From NCBI GenBank assembly GCA_002469605.1, contig DKMV01000009.1, positions 1-6,894 of the forward strand: DNA of 6,894 bases. Direction: 5' to 3'. Positions 1 through 5,576 of this stretch are shown here, in pieces. The position numbers were made by a program, and so were the translations under genes. Source of the DNA: Leclercia sp. UBA7405 (lineage in GTDB: Bacteria > Pseudomonadota > Gammaproteobacteria > Enterobacterales > Enterobacteriaceae). The notes below the pieces were generated by a model. It searched no databases. It had not been told where the DNA came from and saw only the letters and a program-made list of their open reading frames with translations. Positions within the stretch are counted from its first letter, which is position 1. Every line of letters begins with the position of its first letter.

Positions 1-927
1 CATCGGCAGCTTGAGGTTAAATATAGTCTCACGGCACCAGCCGTTCACCAGCCAGGAGGCCATCAGCGCCGCCACTTTTGCCGGTTTTTCTACCATATCG
101 CATACCATCCAGGAGATGTTATTGCGGGTTGGACGATAGCGGAAGCCATCTTCACGCAGCCAGGTCACCTGCCCGGTATCCATCAGGCTTTGCGCCATCG
201 GGCCGTTATCCACCGAGGCCACCCACATGTTGCGTTTCACCAGCTGATAGGTCCAGCCACCCGGACAGGCCCCGAGATCCACCGCGTACATACCGTTTGC
301 CAGACGCTCATCCCACTCATCGGCCGGAATAAAGACGTGGAAGGCCTCTTCCAGCTTCAGCGTCGAGCGGCTCGGCGCATCGGCCGGGAACTTAAGGCGC
401 GGAATGCCCATAAAGAACGGCGAATTGTTGGTGGTAAGGGAGTAACCGGCATAACAGCAGCCCGGCGCGATAAAGAAGATGTGCACCACCGGACGCTTTG
501 GCGTCTCGTAGTTGGTGAGCACGCCCGCATCGCGCAGCGCCGCGCGCAGCGGCACGGTAAACTTACGGCAGAACTTCATCAGCTCTTTGCTTTCGTTGGT
601 GTCGGCAACCTCAACGCGCAGTTCGCCGCCCTTCTCAACTACCCCCTGCAACATACCGACGATAGGGGTGATACGATCTTCAGGTGGAAGATCCTTGAGC
701 AGCTCGCCGGCCACAAACATCTGGCGGGCAAAAATCAGGGAGCTGAACGGTAGTTCGCGCACCAGCTTTTCGGCGTCGTCAGGCTGATAACACTCAAAGA
801 TTACATAGCCCGAATTTTCTTTCACACGGGCAAAGCCAAACACGTCACGTCTGGCGGCTTTATCGGTGATTTCCGCTGCGCACTCTTTTTCAAAGCCCGG
901 GCGACAATATAAGACAACTTTATTCAT
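1..927 (-). CDS. rlmM: 23S rRNA 2'-O-ribose C2498 methyltransferase RlmM, C-terminus cut by window edge
   Basis: RlmM uses S-adenosylmethionine to methylate the 2'-hydroxyl of C2498 in 23S rRNA in the cytoplasm. The reverse strand reads [15 protein letters not shown] and stays open for 309 codons to the window edge. E. coli RlmM has 366 residues, so roughly 57 C-terminal residues lie outside. An N-terminal ferredoxin-like/THUMP part covers about residues 1-170. A Rossmann methyltransferase domain follows, with [10 protein letters not shown] at 216-225. Residues recalled as SAM-binding in E. coli fall at identical numbers: Ser188, Cys221-Gly224, Asp240, Asp260 and Asp277. The catalytic base Lys306 is the AAG at 12-10, just inside the window. 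The start overlaps the end of ygdD by 8 bp, so the two are probably co-transcribed and translationally coupled. Family assignment is very secure; completeness at the 3' end cannot be judged. Confidence 0.97.
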   Translation of the reverse strand, partial: MNKVVLYCRPGFEKECAAEITDKAARRDVFGFARVKENSGYVIFECYQPDDAEKLVRELPFSSLIFARQMFVAGELLKDLPPEDRITPIVGMLQGVVEKGGELRVEVADTNESKELMKFCRKFTVPLRAALRDAGVLTNYETPKRPVVHIFFIAPGCCYAGYSLTTNNSPFFMGIPRLKFPADAPSRSTLKLEEAFHVFIPADEWDERLANGMYAVDLGACPGGWTYQLVKRNMWVASVDNGPMAQSLMDTGQVTWLREDGFRYRPTRNNISWMVCDMVEKPAKVAALMASWLVNGWCRETIFNLKLPM

Positions 928-1315
928 GAACAACGCCCTTGCGTTTCAGACGGATAGAACCAATTAACATTAACACCCACCCCACCAGGAAGCAGACGCC
1001 GCCGACGGGGGTAACAAACGCCCACAGGCGCAGATGCGAGAGCGCCAGGCAGTAGAGGCTGCCGCTAAACAGCACGGTCCCCAGTGCGAGGAAGACGCTG
1101 CTCCAGTAAAACCAGATGCTGATACGACGCTGCATCGCAACGGCCAGACCGAAGATCGCCAGAGTGTGAAATGCCTGATACTCCAGACCCGTCTGGAGCC
1201 AGCCCATCTCAACCACACCCAGAGATTTACTTAATACATGCGCCCCAAAGGCGCCCAGCGCAACAAAAATAAAGCCACTTACCGCAGCAAAAATCAGCAT
1301 GAAACGGCTGGTCAT
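920..1315 (-). CDS. ygdD: DUF423 family small inner-membrane protein YgdD
   Basis: A 131-residue protein, the same length as E. coli YgdD, with no known biochemical role. Four hydrophobic stretches suggest four membrane helices at about residues 6-26, 46-62, 66-90 and 98-122, with a basic tail (RLKRKG) at the C-terminus. DUF423-type conserved patches are visible: ALGAFGAH at 19-26, TGLEYQAFH at 42-50 and SGSLYCLAL at 84-92. The start is preceded by an AGGAAC ribosome site. The gene sits 41 nt downstream of the gcvA stop and overlaps rlmM by 8 bp, which suggests a gcvA-ygdD-rlmM transcript. Nothing in the sequence links it to glycine metabolism beyond position, so I infer no function. Confidence 0.93.
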   Translation of the reverse strand: MTSRFMLIFAAVSGFIFVALGAFGAHVLSKSLGVVEMGWLQTGLEYQAFHTLAIFGLAVAMQRRISIWFYWSSVFLALGTVLFSGSLYCLALSHLRLWAFVTPVGGVCFLVGWVLMLIGSIRLKRKGVVHE

Positions 1316-1334
1316 GTTCCTGTCCCTAAATCAT

Positions 1335-1348
1335 GCGTGCAGGCACGC
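1335..1348. repeat. Short GC-rich inverted repeat between gcvA and ygdD
   Basis: GCGTGC, two bases, then GCACGC. As RNA it can form a 5-bp stem with a 4-nt loop in the 41-nt gap between the gcvA stop and the ygdD start. No U tract follows on the minus strand, so it does not look like an intrinsic terminator. It could be a processing or stability element, or chance. Confidence 0.4.
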
Positions 1349-1356
1349 GAAGTTAT

Positions 1357-2274
1357 CTATTGCTCATAGCGAAAGCGGAATTTTTCTTGCTCACTGGCCG
1401 CTTTCGCCAGGATCCACTGCCGGAAGGCGGCTATTTTACCCAGTTCTGCCTGGCTGTCATGACAAACCAGATAAAACGCATTCTTGCTGACCAGAACATC
1501 ATTAAAAGGGCAGACCAGACGGCCGGCCTCAATTTCGGACTGGGCCATCACGTTGTTCGCCAACGCTACGCCCTGCCCGTGAATGGCAGCCTGTAACACC
1601 ATCGCGCTATGGCTAAAGATGGGTCCCTGCTGCACGTTAATATGGTTCAGACCCAGCTGGCGGGTATAAGTTTGCCAGTCGCGGCGGGACGCATCGTGTA
1701 AAAGCGTATGTTGCGCCAGATTAGCCGGCGAGGTTAAGGGCTTTTCACCGGTTAATAATAACGGCGAGCAGACCGGCAGCAGATATTCTGCGTATAATTT
1801 TTCAACGCGCAAGCCCGGCCAGTTGCCACGGCCGTAGAAAATCGCCACGTCCACATCATCCGCCAGCTTATCTTCCTGACGGTCCACCGCCTGGATTCGA
1901 ACGTCAATTCCCGGATAAGCTGAGTTAAAGCTTGTGAGCCTCGGCACCAGCCACTGAATGGCAAAACTGGGCAATAAACTGACCGTCAGCGCTCCTTTGG
2001 CGCTGCGCGCCTGCAGCTTGCGCGTCGCCTCGGTAAGCTGGGAAAAAATCTCTTTGATATCCTGAAAATAGCTTTGCCCCTCCTCGGTTAAAAGAAGAGA
2101 ACGGTTGCGCCGACGGAACAACTTAAGCCCCAGAAAGTCCTCCAGAGACTTGATTTGATGACTTACTGCGGCCTGCGTCACAAATAGCTCATCGGCCGCA
2201 CGGGTGAAGCTCAGATGGCGGGCTGCGGCATCAAATACACGTAATGCATTAAGTGGTGGTAATCGCTTGGACAT
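1357..2274 (-). CDS. gcvA: LysR-type transcriptional regulator GcvA (glycine cleavage system)
   Basis: GcvA is a cytoplasmic DNA-binding regulator. In E. coli it activates the gcvTHP glycine-cleavage operon and gcvB when glycine is high, represses gcvTHP together with GcvR when glycine is low, and controls itself negatively. The 305-residue product matches E. coli GcvA in length and is nearly identical where I can compare. The winged helix-turn-helix lies at about residues 8-66, with LSFTRAADELFVTQAAVSHQ at 21-40 as the recognition region. A linker helix runs to about 90, then the periplasmic-binding-protein-like effector domain covers about 92-295. No strong Shine-Dalgarno precedes the ATG (the leader ends CCAGAACGCC), so translation may be weak, as suits a regulator. 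It is divergent from gcvB, and ygdD and rlmM follow on the same strand. Confidence 0.98.
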   Translation of the reverse strand: MSKRLPPLNALRVFDAAARHLSFTRAADELFVTQAAVSHQIKSLEDFLGLKLFRRRNRSLLLTEEGQSYFQDIKEIFSQLTEATRKLQARSAKGALTVSLLPSFAIQWLVPRLTSFNSAYPGIDVRIQAVDRQEDKLADDVDVAIFYGRGNWPGLRVEKLYAEYLLPVCSPLLLTGEKPLTSPANLAQHTLLHDASRRDWQTYTRQLGLNHINVQQGPIFSHSAMVLQAAIHGQGVALANNVMAQSEIEAGRLVCPFNDVLVSKNAFYLVCHDSQAELGKIAAFRQWILAKAASEQEKFRFRYEQ

Positions 2275-2330
2275 GGCGTTCTGGCTTAGATGTTAACGGT
2301 TTTTAACAAACAGGAAACAACAGTTAACCT

Positions 2331-2335
2331 ATTAG
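2331..2335 (-). promoter_or_regulatory. Possible GcvA recognition element (CTAAT) in the gcvA leader
   Basis: On the minus strand this reads CTAAT, the short core described for GcvA sites in the gcv regions of E. coli. It lies about 12-15 nt downstream of the predicted gcvA start point, where bound GcvA could block its own transcription. A 5-bp match is weak evidence alone; the assignment rests on location. Confidence 0.35.
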
Positions 2336-2352
2336 TTTTTTTTATCTGAGCC

Positions 2353-2382
2353 ATTATAATTTGTCCGTTGAGGAACTACCAG
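2353..2382 (-). promoter_or_regulatory. Predicted gcvA promoter
   Basis: The minus strand carries a perfect TATAAT at 2358-2353. With normal spacing it would start transcription near 2346, leaving a leader of about 72 nt. The -35 region at 2376-2382 (CTGGTAG) is poor, as expected for a regulated promoter. The -35 area lies inside the spacer of the gcvB promoter, so the two promoters are back to back and overlapping. Confidence 0.5.
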
Positions 2383-2396
2383 CAAATACCTATAGT
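2368..2396 (+). promoter_or_regulatory. gcvB promoter (TTGAGG - 17 bp - TATAGT)
   Basis: A -35 box TTGAGG at 2368-2373 and a -10 box TATAGT at 2391-2396 are separated by exactly 17 bp. The conserved GcvB 5' end begins 7 nt after the -10 box. In E. coli GcvA activates this promoter when glycine is plentiful. The promoter lies 94 bp upstream of the gcvA start codon, in the shared divergent region. Confidence 0.8.
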
Positions 2397-2402
2397 GGCG
2401 GC

Positions 2403-2610
2403 ACTTCCTGAGCCGGAACGAAAAGCTGTTTTGGAATGCATGTTCTGAAGGGGCTTTTGGCTTACGGTTGTGATGTTGTGTTGTTGTGTTTGCAATTGGT
2501 CTGCGATTCAGACCACGGTAGGAAAACTACCACCTTTTCACTTCCTGTACATTTACCCTGTCTGTCCATAGTGATTAATGTAGCACCGCCTTATTGCGGT
2601 GCTTTTTTTT
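2403..2610 (+). ncRNA. gcvB: GcvB small regulatory RNA
   Basis: GcvB is an Hfq-dependent sRNA that represses many mRNAs for amino-acid and peptide transport and biosynthesis (dppA, oppA and gltI are classic targets). This copy is about 208 nt, close to the roughly 206 nt in E. coli. The 5' end ACTTCCTGAGCCGGAACG is conserved. The G/U-rich single-stranded R1 seed at 2466-2493 appears unchanged from E. coli. A stem GGTCTG/CAGACC (2498-2503/2509-2514) and a stem GGTAG/CTACC (2517-2521/2527-2531) follow. The second conserved pairing region, CTTCCTGTACATTTACCCTG onwards at 2541-2575, is intact. The first stem differs from E. coli in sequence but can still pair, AAAAGC at 2421-2426 with GCTTTT at 2453-2458. 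The RNA ends in an intrinsic terminator. It is divergent from its activator gene gcvA and convergent with ygdI. Confidence 0.97.
2582..2610 (+). terminator. GcvB rho-independent terminator
   Basis: AGCACCGC (2582-2589) pairs with GCGGTGCT (2596-2603) in a perfect 8-bp stem with a 6-nt loop, followed by a run of eight T (2603-2610). In GcvB the terminal U tract also serves as an Hfq contact. ygdI transcription from the other side would read the same stem, but with only a weak T-rich tail. Confidence 0.95.
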
Positions 2611-2623
2611 ATCTGCAGTATTC

Positions 2624-2851
2624 TTACTTATTCAGTTCAACCATCTCTTTAACGTCAGAGCGGTTAATCTGCTGCTTGTTACCGTTAGCATCTTTATACG
2701 AGATCATCCCGGTATCATTGTCGGTCTGCGGCTTGCCTTCAGAAACGATTGAACGACCATCGTTAGTGTGCATTACGTAGTTGTTACCAGAACAGGCGCT
2801 CAGGGCAAAAGTAAACATACAGGCAGACATGATTGCAGCAGTCTTTTTCAT
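2624..2851 (-). CDS. ygdI: YgdI/YgdR-type DUF903 lipoprotein
   Basis: A 75-residue lipoprotein, the same size as E. coli YgdI and almost identical to it. The signal peptide MKKTAAIMSACMFTFALSAC ends in a lipobox LSAC with Cys20 as the lipidated residue. Ser21 at position +2 does not signal inner-membrane retention, so outer-membrane placement is expected. The mature part of about 55 residues is the small beta-rich DUF903 fold, with the patch YVMHTNDGR at 25-33. The biochemical function is unknown. A strong AAGGAG ribosome site (2864-2859) lies 7 nt before the ATG. The gene stands alone: it converges on gcvB, with 13 nt between the ygdI stop and the GcvB end, and diverges from csdA. Confidence 0.95.
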   Translation of the reverse strand: MKKTAAIMSACMFTFALSACSGNNYVMHTNDGRSIVSEGKPQTDNDTGMISYKDANGNKQQINRSDVKEMVELNK

Positions 2852-2878
2852 AATTCTTCTCCTTTAGCAATTAATGCT

Positions 2879-2907
2879 ATTCTTAGCTCGTTTTATGACA
2901 GGCTCAA
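2879..2907 (-). promoter_or_regulatory. Predicted ygdI promoter
   Basis: On the minus strand TTGAGC (2907-2902) and AAGAAT (2884-2879) are 17 bp apart, giving a start point near 2872 and a leader of about 20 nt that contains the ribosome site. Each box matches four of six consensus positions. The call rests on sequence and position only. Confidence 0.5.
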
Positions 2908-2928
2908 ACATTCACCTAACACTCTTCA

Positions 2929-2953
2929 GCATAACGTGCTTCGTTTGTTATGC
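2929..2953. repeat. Inverted repeat GCATAAC-N11-GTTATGC between ygdI and csdA
   Basis: Two perfect 7-base arms, 2929-2935 and 2947-2953, are separated by 11 bases, with arm centres 18 bp apart. The repeat lies just upstream of the predicted ygdI -35 box and about 90 bp before the csdA start, in a 192-nt gap between divergent genes. It could be an operator for a dimeric regulator or, if transcribed, a hairpin. I recognise no known regulator site and found no convincing csdA promoter nearby. Confidence 0.5.
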
Positions 2954-3043
2954 CAGGATAAACAGACAATTCTGATAGAGATCAACCTTCTTGCCCTGCC
3001 GTCCAATTTGCGCGACGATCGACTCATGACAATGAGGAGTCCC

Positions 3044-4252
3044 ATGAACGCTTTCAGTCCAGCCCATTTTCGCGCCCAGTTTCCGGCGCTGGCCGATGCC
3101 GGCGTCTACCTGGACAGCGCCGCAACGGCACTCAAACCGCAGGCGGTAATTGAGGCCACCAATCAGTTTTATAGCCTGAGCGCAGGCAATGTGCATCGTA
3201 GCCAGTACGCCGAGGCCCAGCAGCTGACCGCCCGCTATGAGGCGGCCCGGGATCAGGTGGCTAAACTGCTTAATGCCGAAAGCGGCAAGAATATCGTCTG
3301 GACGCGCGGCACCACCGAGGCCATTAACATGGTGGCGCAGAGCTATGCCCGTCCCCGCCTGCAACCGGGCGATGAGATCGTCATCAGCGAAGCCGAGCAT
3401 CACGCCAATCTGGTGCCCTGGCTGATGGTGGCAGAGCAGACTGGCGCCCGCGTGGTTAAACTGCCGCTGGGGCCAGACTGGCTACCGGACGTTGCACGTC
3501 TGGAGGAGTTCATTACCCCACGCAGCCGGATCCTCGCTCTTGGCCAGATGTCCAACGTGACGGGCGGCTGCCCGGATCTCGCCCGGGCCATCGCCACCGC
3601 CCATGCCAACAATATGGTGGTAGTGGTGGATGGCGCTCAGGGCGTGGTGCACTTCCCGGCCGATGTCCGGGAGTTGGATATCGACTTCTACGCCTTTTCA
3701 GGCCACAAACTTTACGGCCCCACCGGCATCGGCGCCCTGTACGGCAAAGCCGAACTGCTCCAGGAGATGTCTCCCTGGCTCGGCGGCGGCAAAATGATTA
3801 CCGAGGTGAGCTTCGAGGGGTTTAAAACCCAGCCGGTGCCCTACCGTCTGGAAGCGGGCACGCCAAACGTGGCGGGGGTGATTGGCCTGAGCGCCGCGCT
3901 GGAGTGGCTTGCCGATACCGATCTCGCGCAGGCAGAGAGCTGGAGCCGCGGGCTGGCGACCCTTGCAGAAGAAGCATTAAAAACGCGCCCCGGTTTCCGC
4001 TCGTTCCGGGTTCAGGACTCCAGCCTGCTGGCTTTTGATTTTGCAGGCATACACCACAGCGATATGGTCACCCTGCTGGCGGGATCGGGCATTGCCCTGC
4101 GCGCCGGACAGCATTGCGCCCAGCCGCTGCTGGCGGCCATTGGGGTGAGCGGTACGCTGCGCGCCTCTTTTGCACCTTACAACACACAAAACGACGTCGA
4201 GGCGCTGGTCACTGCGATCGATCGCGCGCTCGCCTTACTGGGGGATGAATGA
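3044..4252 (+). CDS. csdA: Cysteine desulfurase CsdA (class V aminotransferase fold, PLP-dependent)
   Basis: CsdA takes sulfur (or selenium) from L-cysteine, or cysteine sulfinate, leaving alanine and a persulfide on its active-site cysteine, which it passes to CsdE. The product has 402 residues, against 401 in E. coli. Visible landmarks are SAATALKP at 25-32, the PLP-phosphate region RGTTEAIN at 88-95, the His120 stacking region (AEHHANL), Asp196 and Gln199 in VVVVDGAQG, the Schiff-base Lys222 in [11 protein letters not shown] and the catalytic Cys358 in RAGQHCAQ. Lys222 and Cys358 have the same numbers as in E. coli. I chose the ATG at 3044 because it gives the family N-terminus ([16 protein letters not shown]) and follows GAGGAG at 3034-3039; in-frame ATGs at 3026 and 3032 are alternatives but would overlap that ribosome site. 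The stop overlaps the csdE start as ATGA. Confidence 0.97.
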   Translation: MNAFSPAHFRAQFPALADAGVYLDSAATALKPQAVIEATNQFYSLSAGNVHRSQYAEAQQLTARYEAARDQVAKLLNAESGKNIVWTRGTTEAINMVAQSYARPRLQPGDEIVISEAEHHANLVPWLMVAEQTGARVVKLPLGPDWLPDVARLEEFITPRSRILALGQMSNVTGGCPDLARAIATAHANNMVVVVDGAQGVVHFPADVRELDIDFYAFSGHKLYGPTGIGALYGKAELLQEMSPWLGGGKMITEVSFEGFKTQPVPYRLEAGTPNVAGVIGLSAALEWLADTDLAQAESWSRGLATLAEEALKTRPGFRSFRVQDSSLLAFDFAGIHHSDMVTLLAGSGIALRAGQHCAQPLLAAIGVSGTLRASFAPYNTQNDVEALVTAIDRALALLGDE

Positions 4253-4689
4253 CAAGCCCAACGCTCGCCGGACATCCGTTCGGCACCGTCATCACGGAAG
4301 AGACGTTAAAACAGACCTTTGCCCCGCTGAACCAGTGGGAAGATAAATATCGCCAGCTGATCCTGCTCGGCAAACAGCTACCGGCGCTCTCCGATGAGCT
4401 GAAAGCGCAGGCGCAAGAGATCCCAGGCTGCGAAAACCGCGTCTGGCTAGGTTTTACTCAGGCGGGCGATAAGCTGCACTTTTTTGGCGACAGCGAAGGG
4501 CGAATTGTTCGCGGCCTGCTGGCCGTGCTGCTGACGGCCATTGAAGGTAAAAGCGCGGCGCAGCTGCTGGCTCATAGCCCACTCGCGCTCTTTGATGAGC
4601 TGGGGTTACGCGCCCAGCTCAGCGCCTCGCGCAGTCAGGGACTGACCGCGCTCAGTGAGGCGGTGCTGGAGGCGGCGCGTCAGGCCTGA
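4249..4689 (+). CDS. csdE: SufE-type sulfur acceptor CsdE
   Basis: CsdE accepts persulfide sulfur from CsdA, stimulates the desulfurase, and in E. coli also contacts TcdA. The product has 146 residues, one fewer than E. coli CsdE as I remember it. It is a complete SufE-fold protein with Cys61 in [10 protein letters not shown] as the sulfur-carrying residue, at the E. coli position. The [18 protein letters not shown] core helix region lies at about 78-95, and the conserved tail ends [19 protein letters not shown]. The start codon shares ATGA with the csdA stop, so translation is coupled. I see no separate ribosome site of note. The last codons CGT CAG GCC TGA form half of a palindrome shared with tcdA, which lies on the opposite strand and overlaps by 10 bp. 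Confidence 0.96.
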   Translation: MTSPTLAGHPFGTVITEETLKQTFAPLNQWEDKYRQLILLGKQLPALSDELKAQAQEIPGCENRVWLGFTQAGDKLHFFGDSEGRIVRGLLAVLLTAIEGKSAAQLLAHSPLALFDELGLRAQLSASRSQGLTALSEAVLEAARQA

Positions 4690-4691
4690 CG
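4678..4691. repeat. Perfect 14-bp palindrome carrying both csdE and tcdA stop codons
   Basis: CGTCAGGCCTGACG is identical on both strands and is read in the same phase by both genes as CGT CAG GCC TGA. CsdE and TcdA therefore both end in Arg-Gln-Ala. Flanking GGCGG (4671-4675) and TCGCC (4694-4698) can extend pairing beyond a 2x2 mismatch, so each transcript could form a 3'-terminal hairpin, but no T tract follows on either strand. Confidence 0.9.
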
Positions 4692-5486
4692 GCTCGCCTT
4701 CGCCATCATCTTCTTCAGGGCGTGAGAGACCGCCACAAAGCCAAAGGAGGCGGTCACCATGGTGGCCGCGCCAAAACCGGAGGCGCAATCCATCCTTTTT
4801 GGCCCTTCCGCCGTGCTTTTCATGGCGCACACGCTGCCGTCGGACTGCGGATAAACCAGGGCTTCCGTAGAGAAAACACAGTCTACGCCCAGCTTACCTT
4901 TGCTGTTCTTCACTACCCCGAAGTCGCTTTTCAGACGCTCGCGCAGCTTGGCCGCCAGCGGATCCTGAATAGTTTTAGCCAGATCGCTCACCTGAATTTG
5001 GGTGGGGTCGATCTGCCCGCCCGCACCGCCGGTAGTCACCAGCGGCACTTTATAGCGTCGGCAGTAAGCGATCAGCGCCGCTTTCGGGCGCACGCTGTCG
5101 ATAGCATCAATTACATAGCTGTAGCCCGCGCTCATATACTGCGCCACGTTATCGGCGGTAACGAAATCATCTATCACCGTCACCCGGCACTCCGGATTGA
5201 TCTGGCGAATACGTTCAGCCATCACCTCCGACTTCGCCAGGCCTACGCTGTCGCGCAGGGCATGGATCTGACGGTTGGTGTTGGTGACGCACACGTCGTC
5301 CATATCAATAAGGGTGATGGCCCCGATGCCGGTACGCGCCAGCGCTTCTGCGGCCCACGAGCCCACGCCGCCGATCCCGACCACACAAACATGCGCCCCG
5401 GCAAAGAGTTGCAGGGCATTTTCACCGTAAAGACGCGCGGTGCCGCCAAAACGCTGACGCCAGGCGTCGCTGATTACCACAGACAT
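4680..5486 (-). CDS. tcdA: tRNA threonylcarbamoyladenosine dehydratase TcdA (CsdL, E1-like)
   Basis: TcdA uses ATP to dehydrate and cyclise the t6A base at position 37 of ANN-decoding tRNAs into ct6A. The product has 268 residues, the same as E. coli, and belongs to the MoeB/ThiF/E1 superfamily. The nucleotide-binding loop GIGGVGS is at 37-43. Asp61 and Asp63 follow the second strand (LIDMDDV), the NRQ arginine is Arg72, Lys85 is in GLAKSEV, and Asp130 is in [20 protein letters not shown] at 151-161 and a hydrophobic C-terminal stretch at about 238-257 are also present; the latter fits reported membrane association. The start follows a short GAGG four bases before the ATG. The gene converges on csdE, its known sulfur-relay partner, with a 10-bp overlap. 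Upstream lies the mltA terminator, so tcdA expression must come from read-through or from a promoter that I could not identify. Confidence 0.96.
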   Translation of the reverse strand: MSVVISDAWRQRFGGTARLYGENALQLFAGAHVCVVGIGGVGSWAAEALARTGIGAITLIDMDDVCVTNTNRQIHALRDSVGLAKSEVMAERIRQINPECRVTVIDDFVTADNVAQYMSAGYSYVIDAIDSVRPKAALIAYCRRYKVPLVTTGGAGGQIDPTQIQVSDLAKTIQDPLAAKLRERLKSDFGVVKNSKGKLGVDCVFSTEALVYPQSDGSVCAMKSTAEGPKRMDCASGFGAATMVTASFGFVAVSHALKKMMAKASRQA

Positions 5487-5500
5487 AAGACCTCAGATGT

Positions 5501-5529
5501 AAAAAGGGGTGAGAGTAATCCCTCACCCC
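5501..5529 (-). terminator. Rho-independent terminator after mltA, immediately before tcdA
   Basis: On the minus strand GGGGTGAG (5529-5522) pairs with CTCACCCC (5513-5506) around an 8-nt loop, followed by five T (5505-5501). It lies about 50 nt past the mltA stop and ends 14 nt before the tcdA ATG, so it would end mltA transcripts and act as a barrier in the tcdA leader. Confidence 0.85.
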
Positions 5530-5532
5530 GGC

Positions 5533-5547
5533 TCTCTCAGTGAGAGA
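5533..5547. repeat. Inverted repeat TCTCTCA-G-TGAGAGA next to the mltA terminator
   Basis: Two 7-base arms surround a single central base, directly upstream of the terminator in the mltA reading direction. Together with the terminator stem the block (CCCTCACCCC followed by a CTCTC/GAGAG palindrome) resembles the terminator-like palindromes scattered between enterobacterial genes. That resemblance is from memory and unverified. Confidence 0.55.
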
Positions 5548-5576
5548 ACGGAAAGCATAGCGTCAGATTATCACAT

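Noticed and set aside
190..753. 187-codon plus-strand open frame inside rlmM
   Set aside because: It is a shadow on the opposite strand of a conserved, GC-rich coding region; rlmM explains the sequence with all its catalytic residues.
1335..1348. Terminator between gcvA and ygdD
   Set aside because: The stem is short with a tight loop and no T run follows on the minus strand, so I list it only as an inverted repeat.
2436..2780. 114-codon open frame running through GcvB and across its terminator into antisense ygdI
   Set aside because: It has no credible ribosome site, crosses a strong intrinsic terminator, and half of it is antisense to ygdI. E. coli GcvB, as recalled, is also open in this frame near its start without being known to encode a protein. 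The RNA gene explains the region.
2768..3043. N-terminal extension of csdA upstream to 2768
   Set aside because: The extension overlaps ygdI in antisense and does not resemble the family. The family N-terminus begins at the ATG at 3044 behind a GAGGAG ribosome site.
4722..5543. 273-codon plus-strand open frame opposite tcdA
   Set aside because: It is the antisense shadow of tcdA, low in recognisable structure, and runs through the mltA terminator; no ribosome site supports it.
5501..5547. Possible REP/ERIC-type mobile repeat between mltA and tcdA
   Set aside because: The block is too short and lacks the full REP or ERIC consensus; a terminator stem plus a small dyad explains it, although kinship to dispersed terminator-like palindromes cannot be excluded without a genome-wide search.
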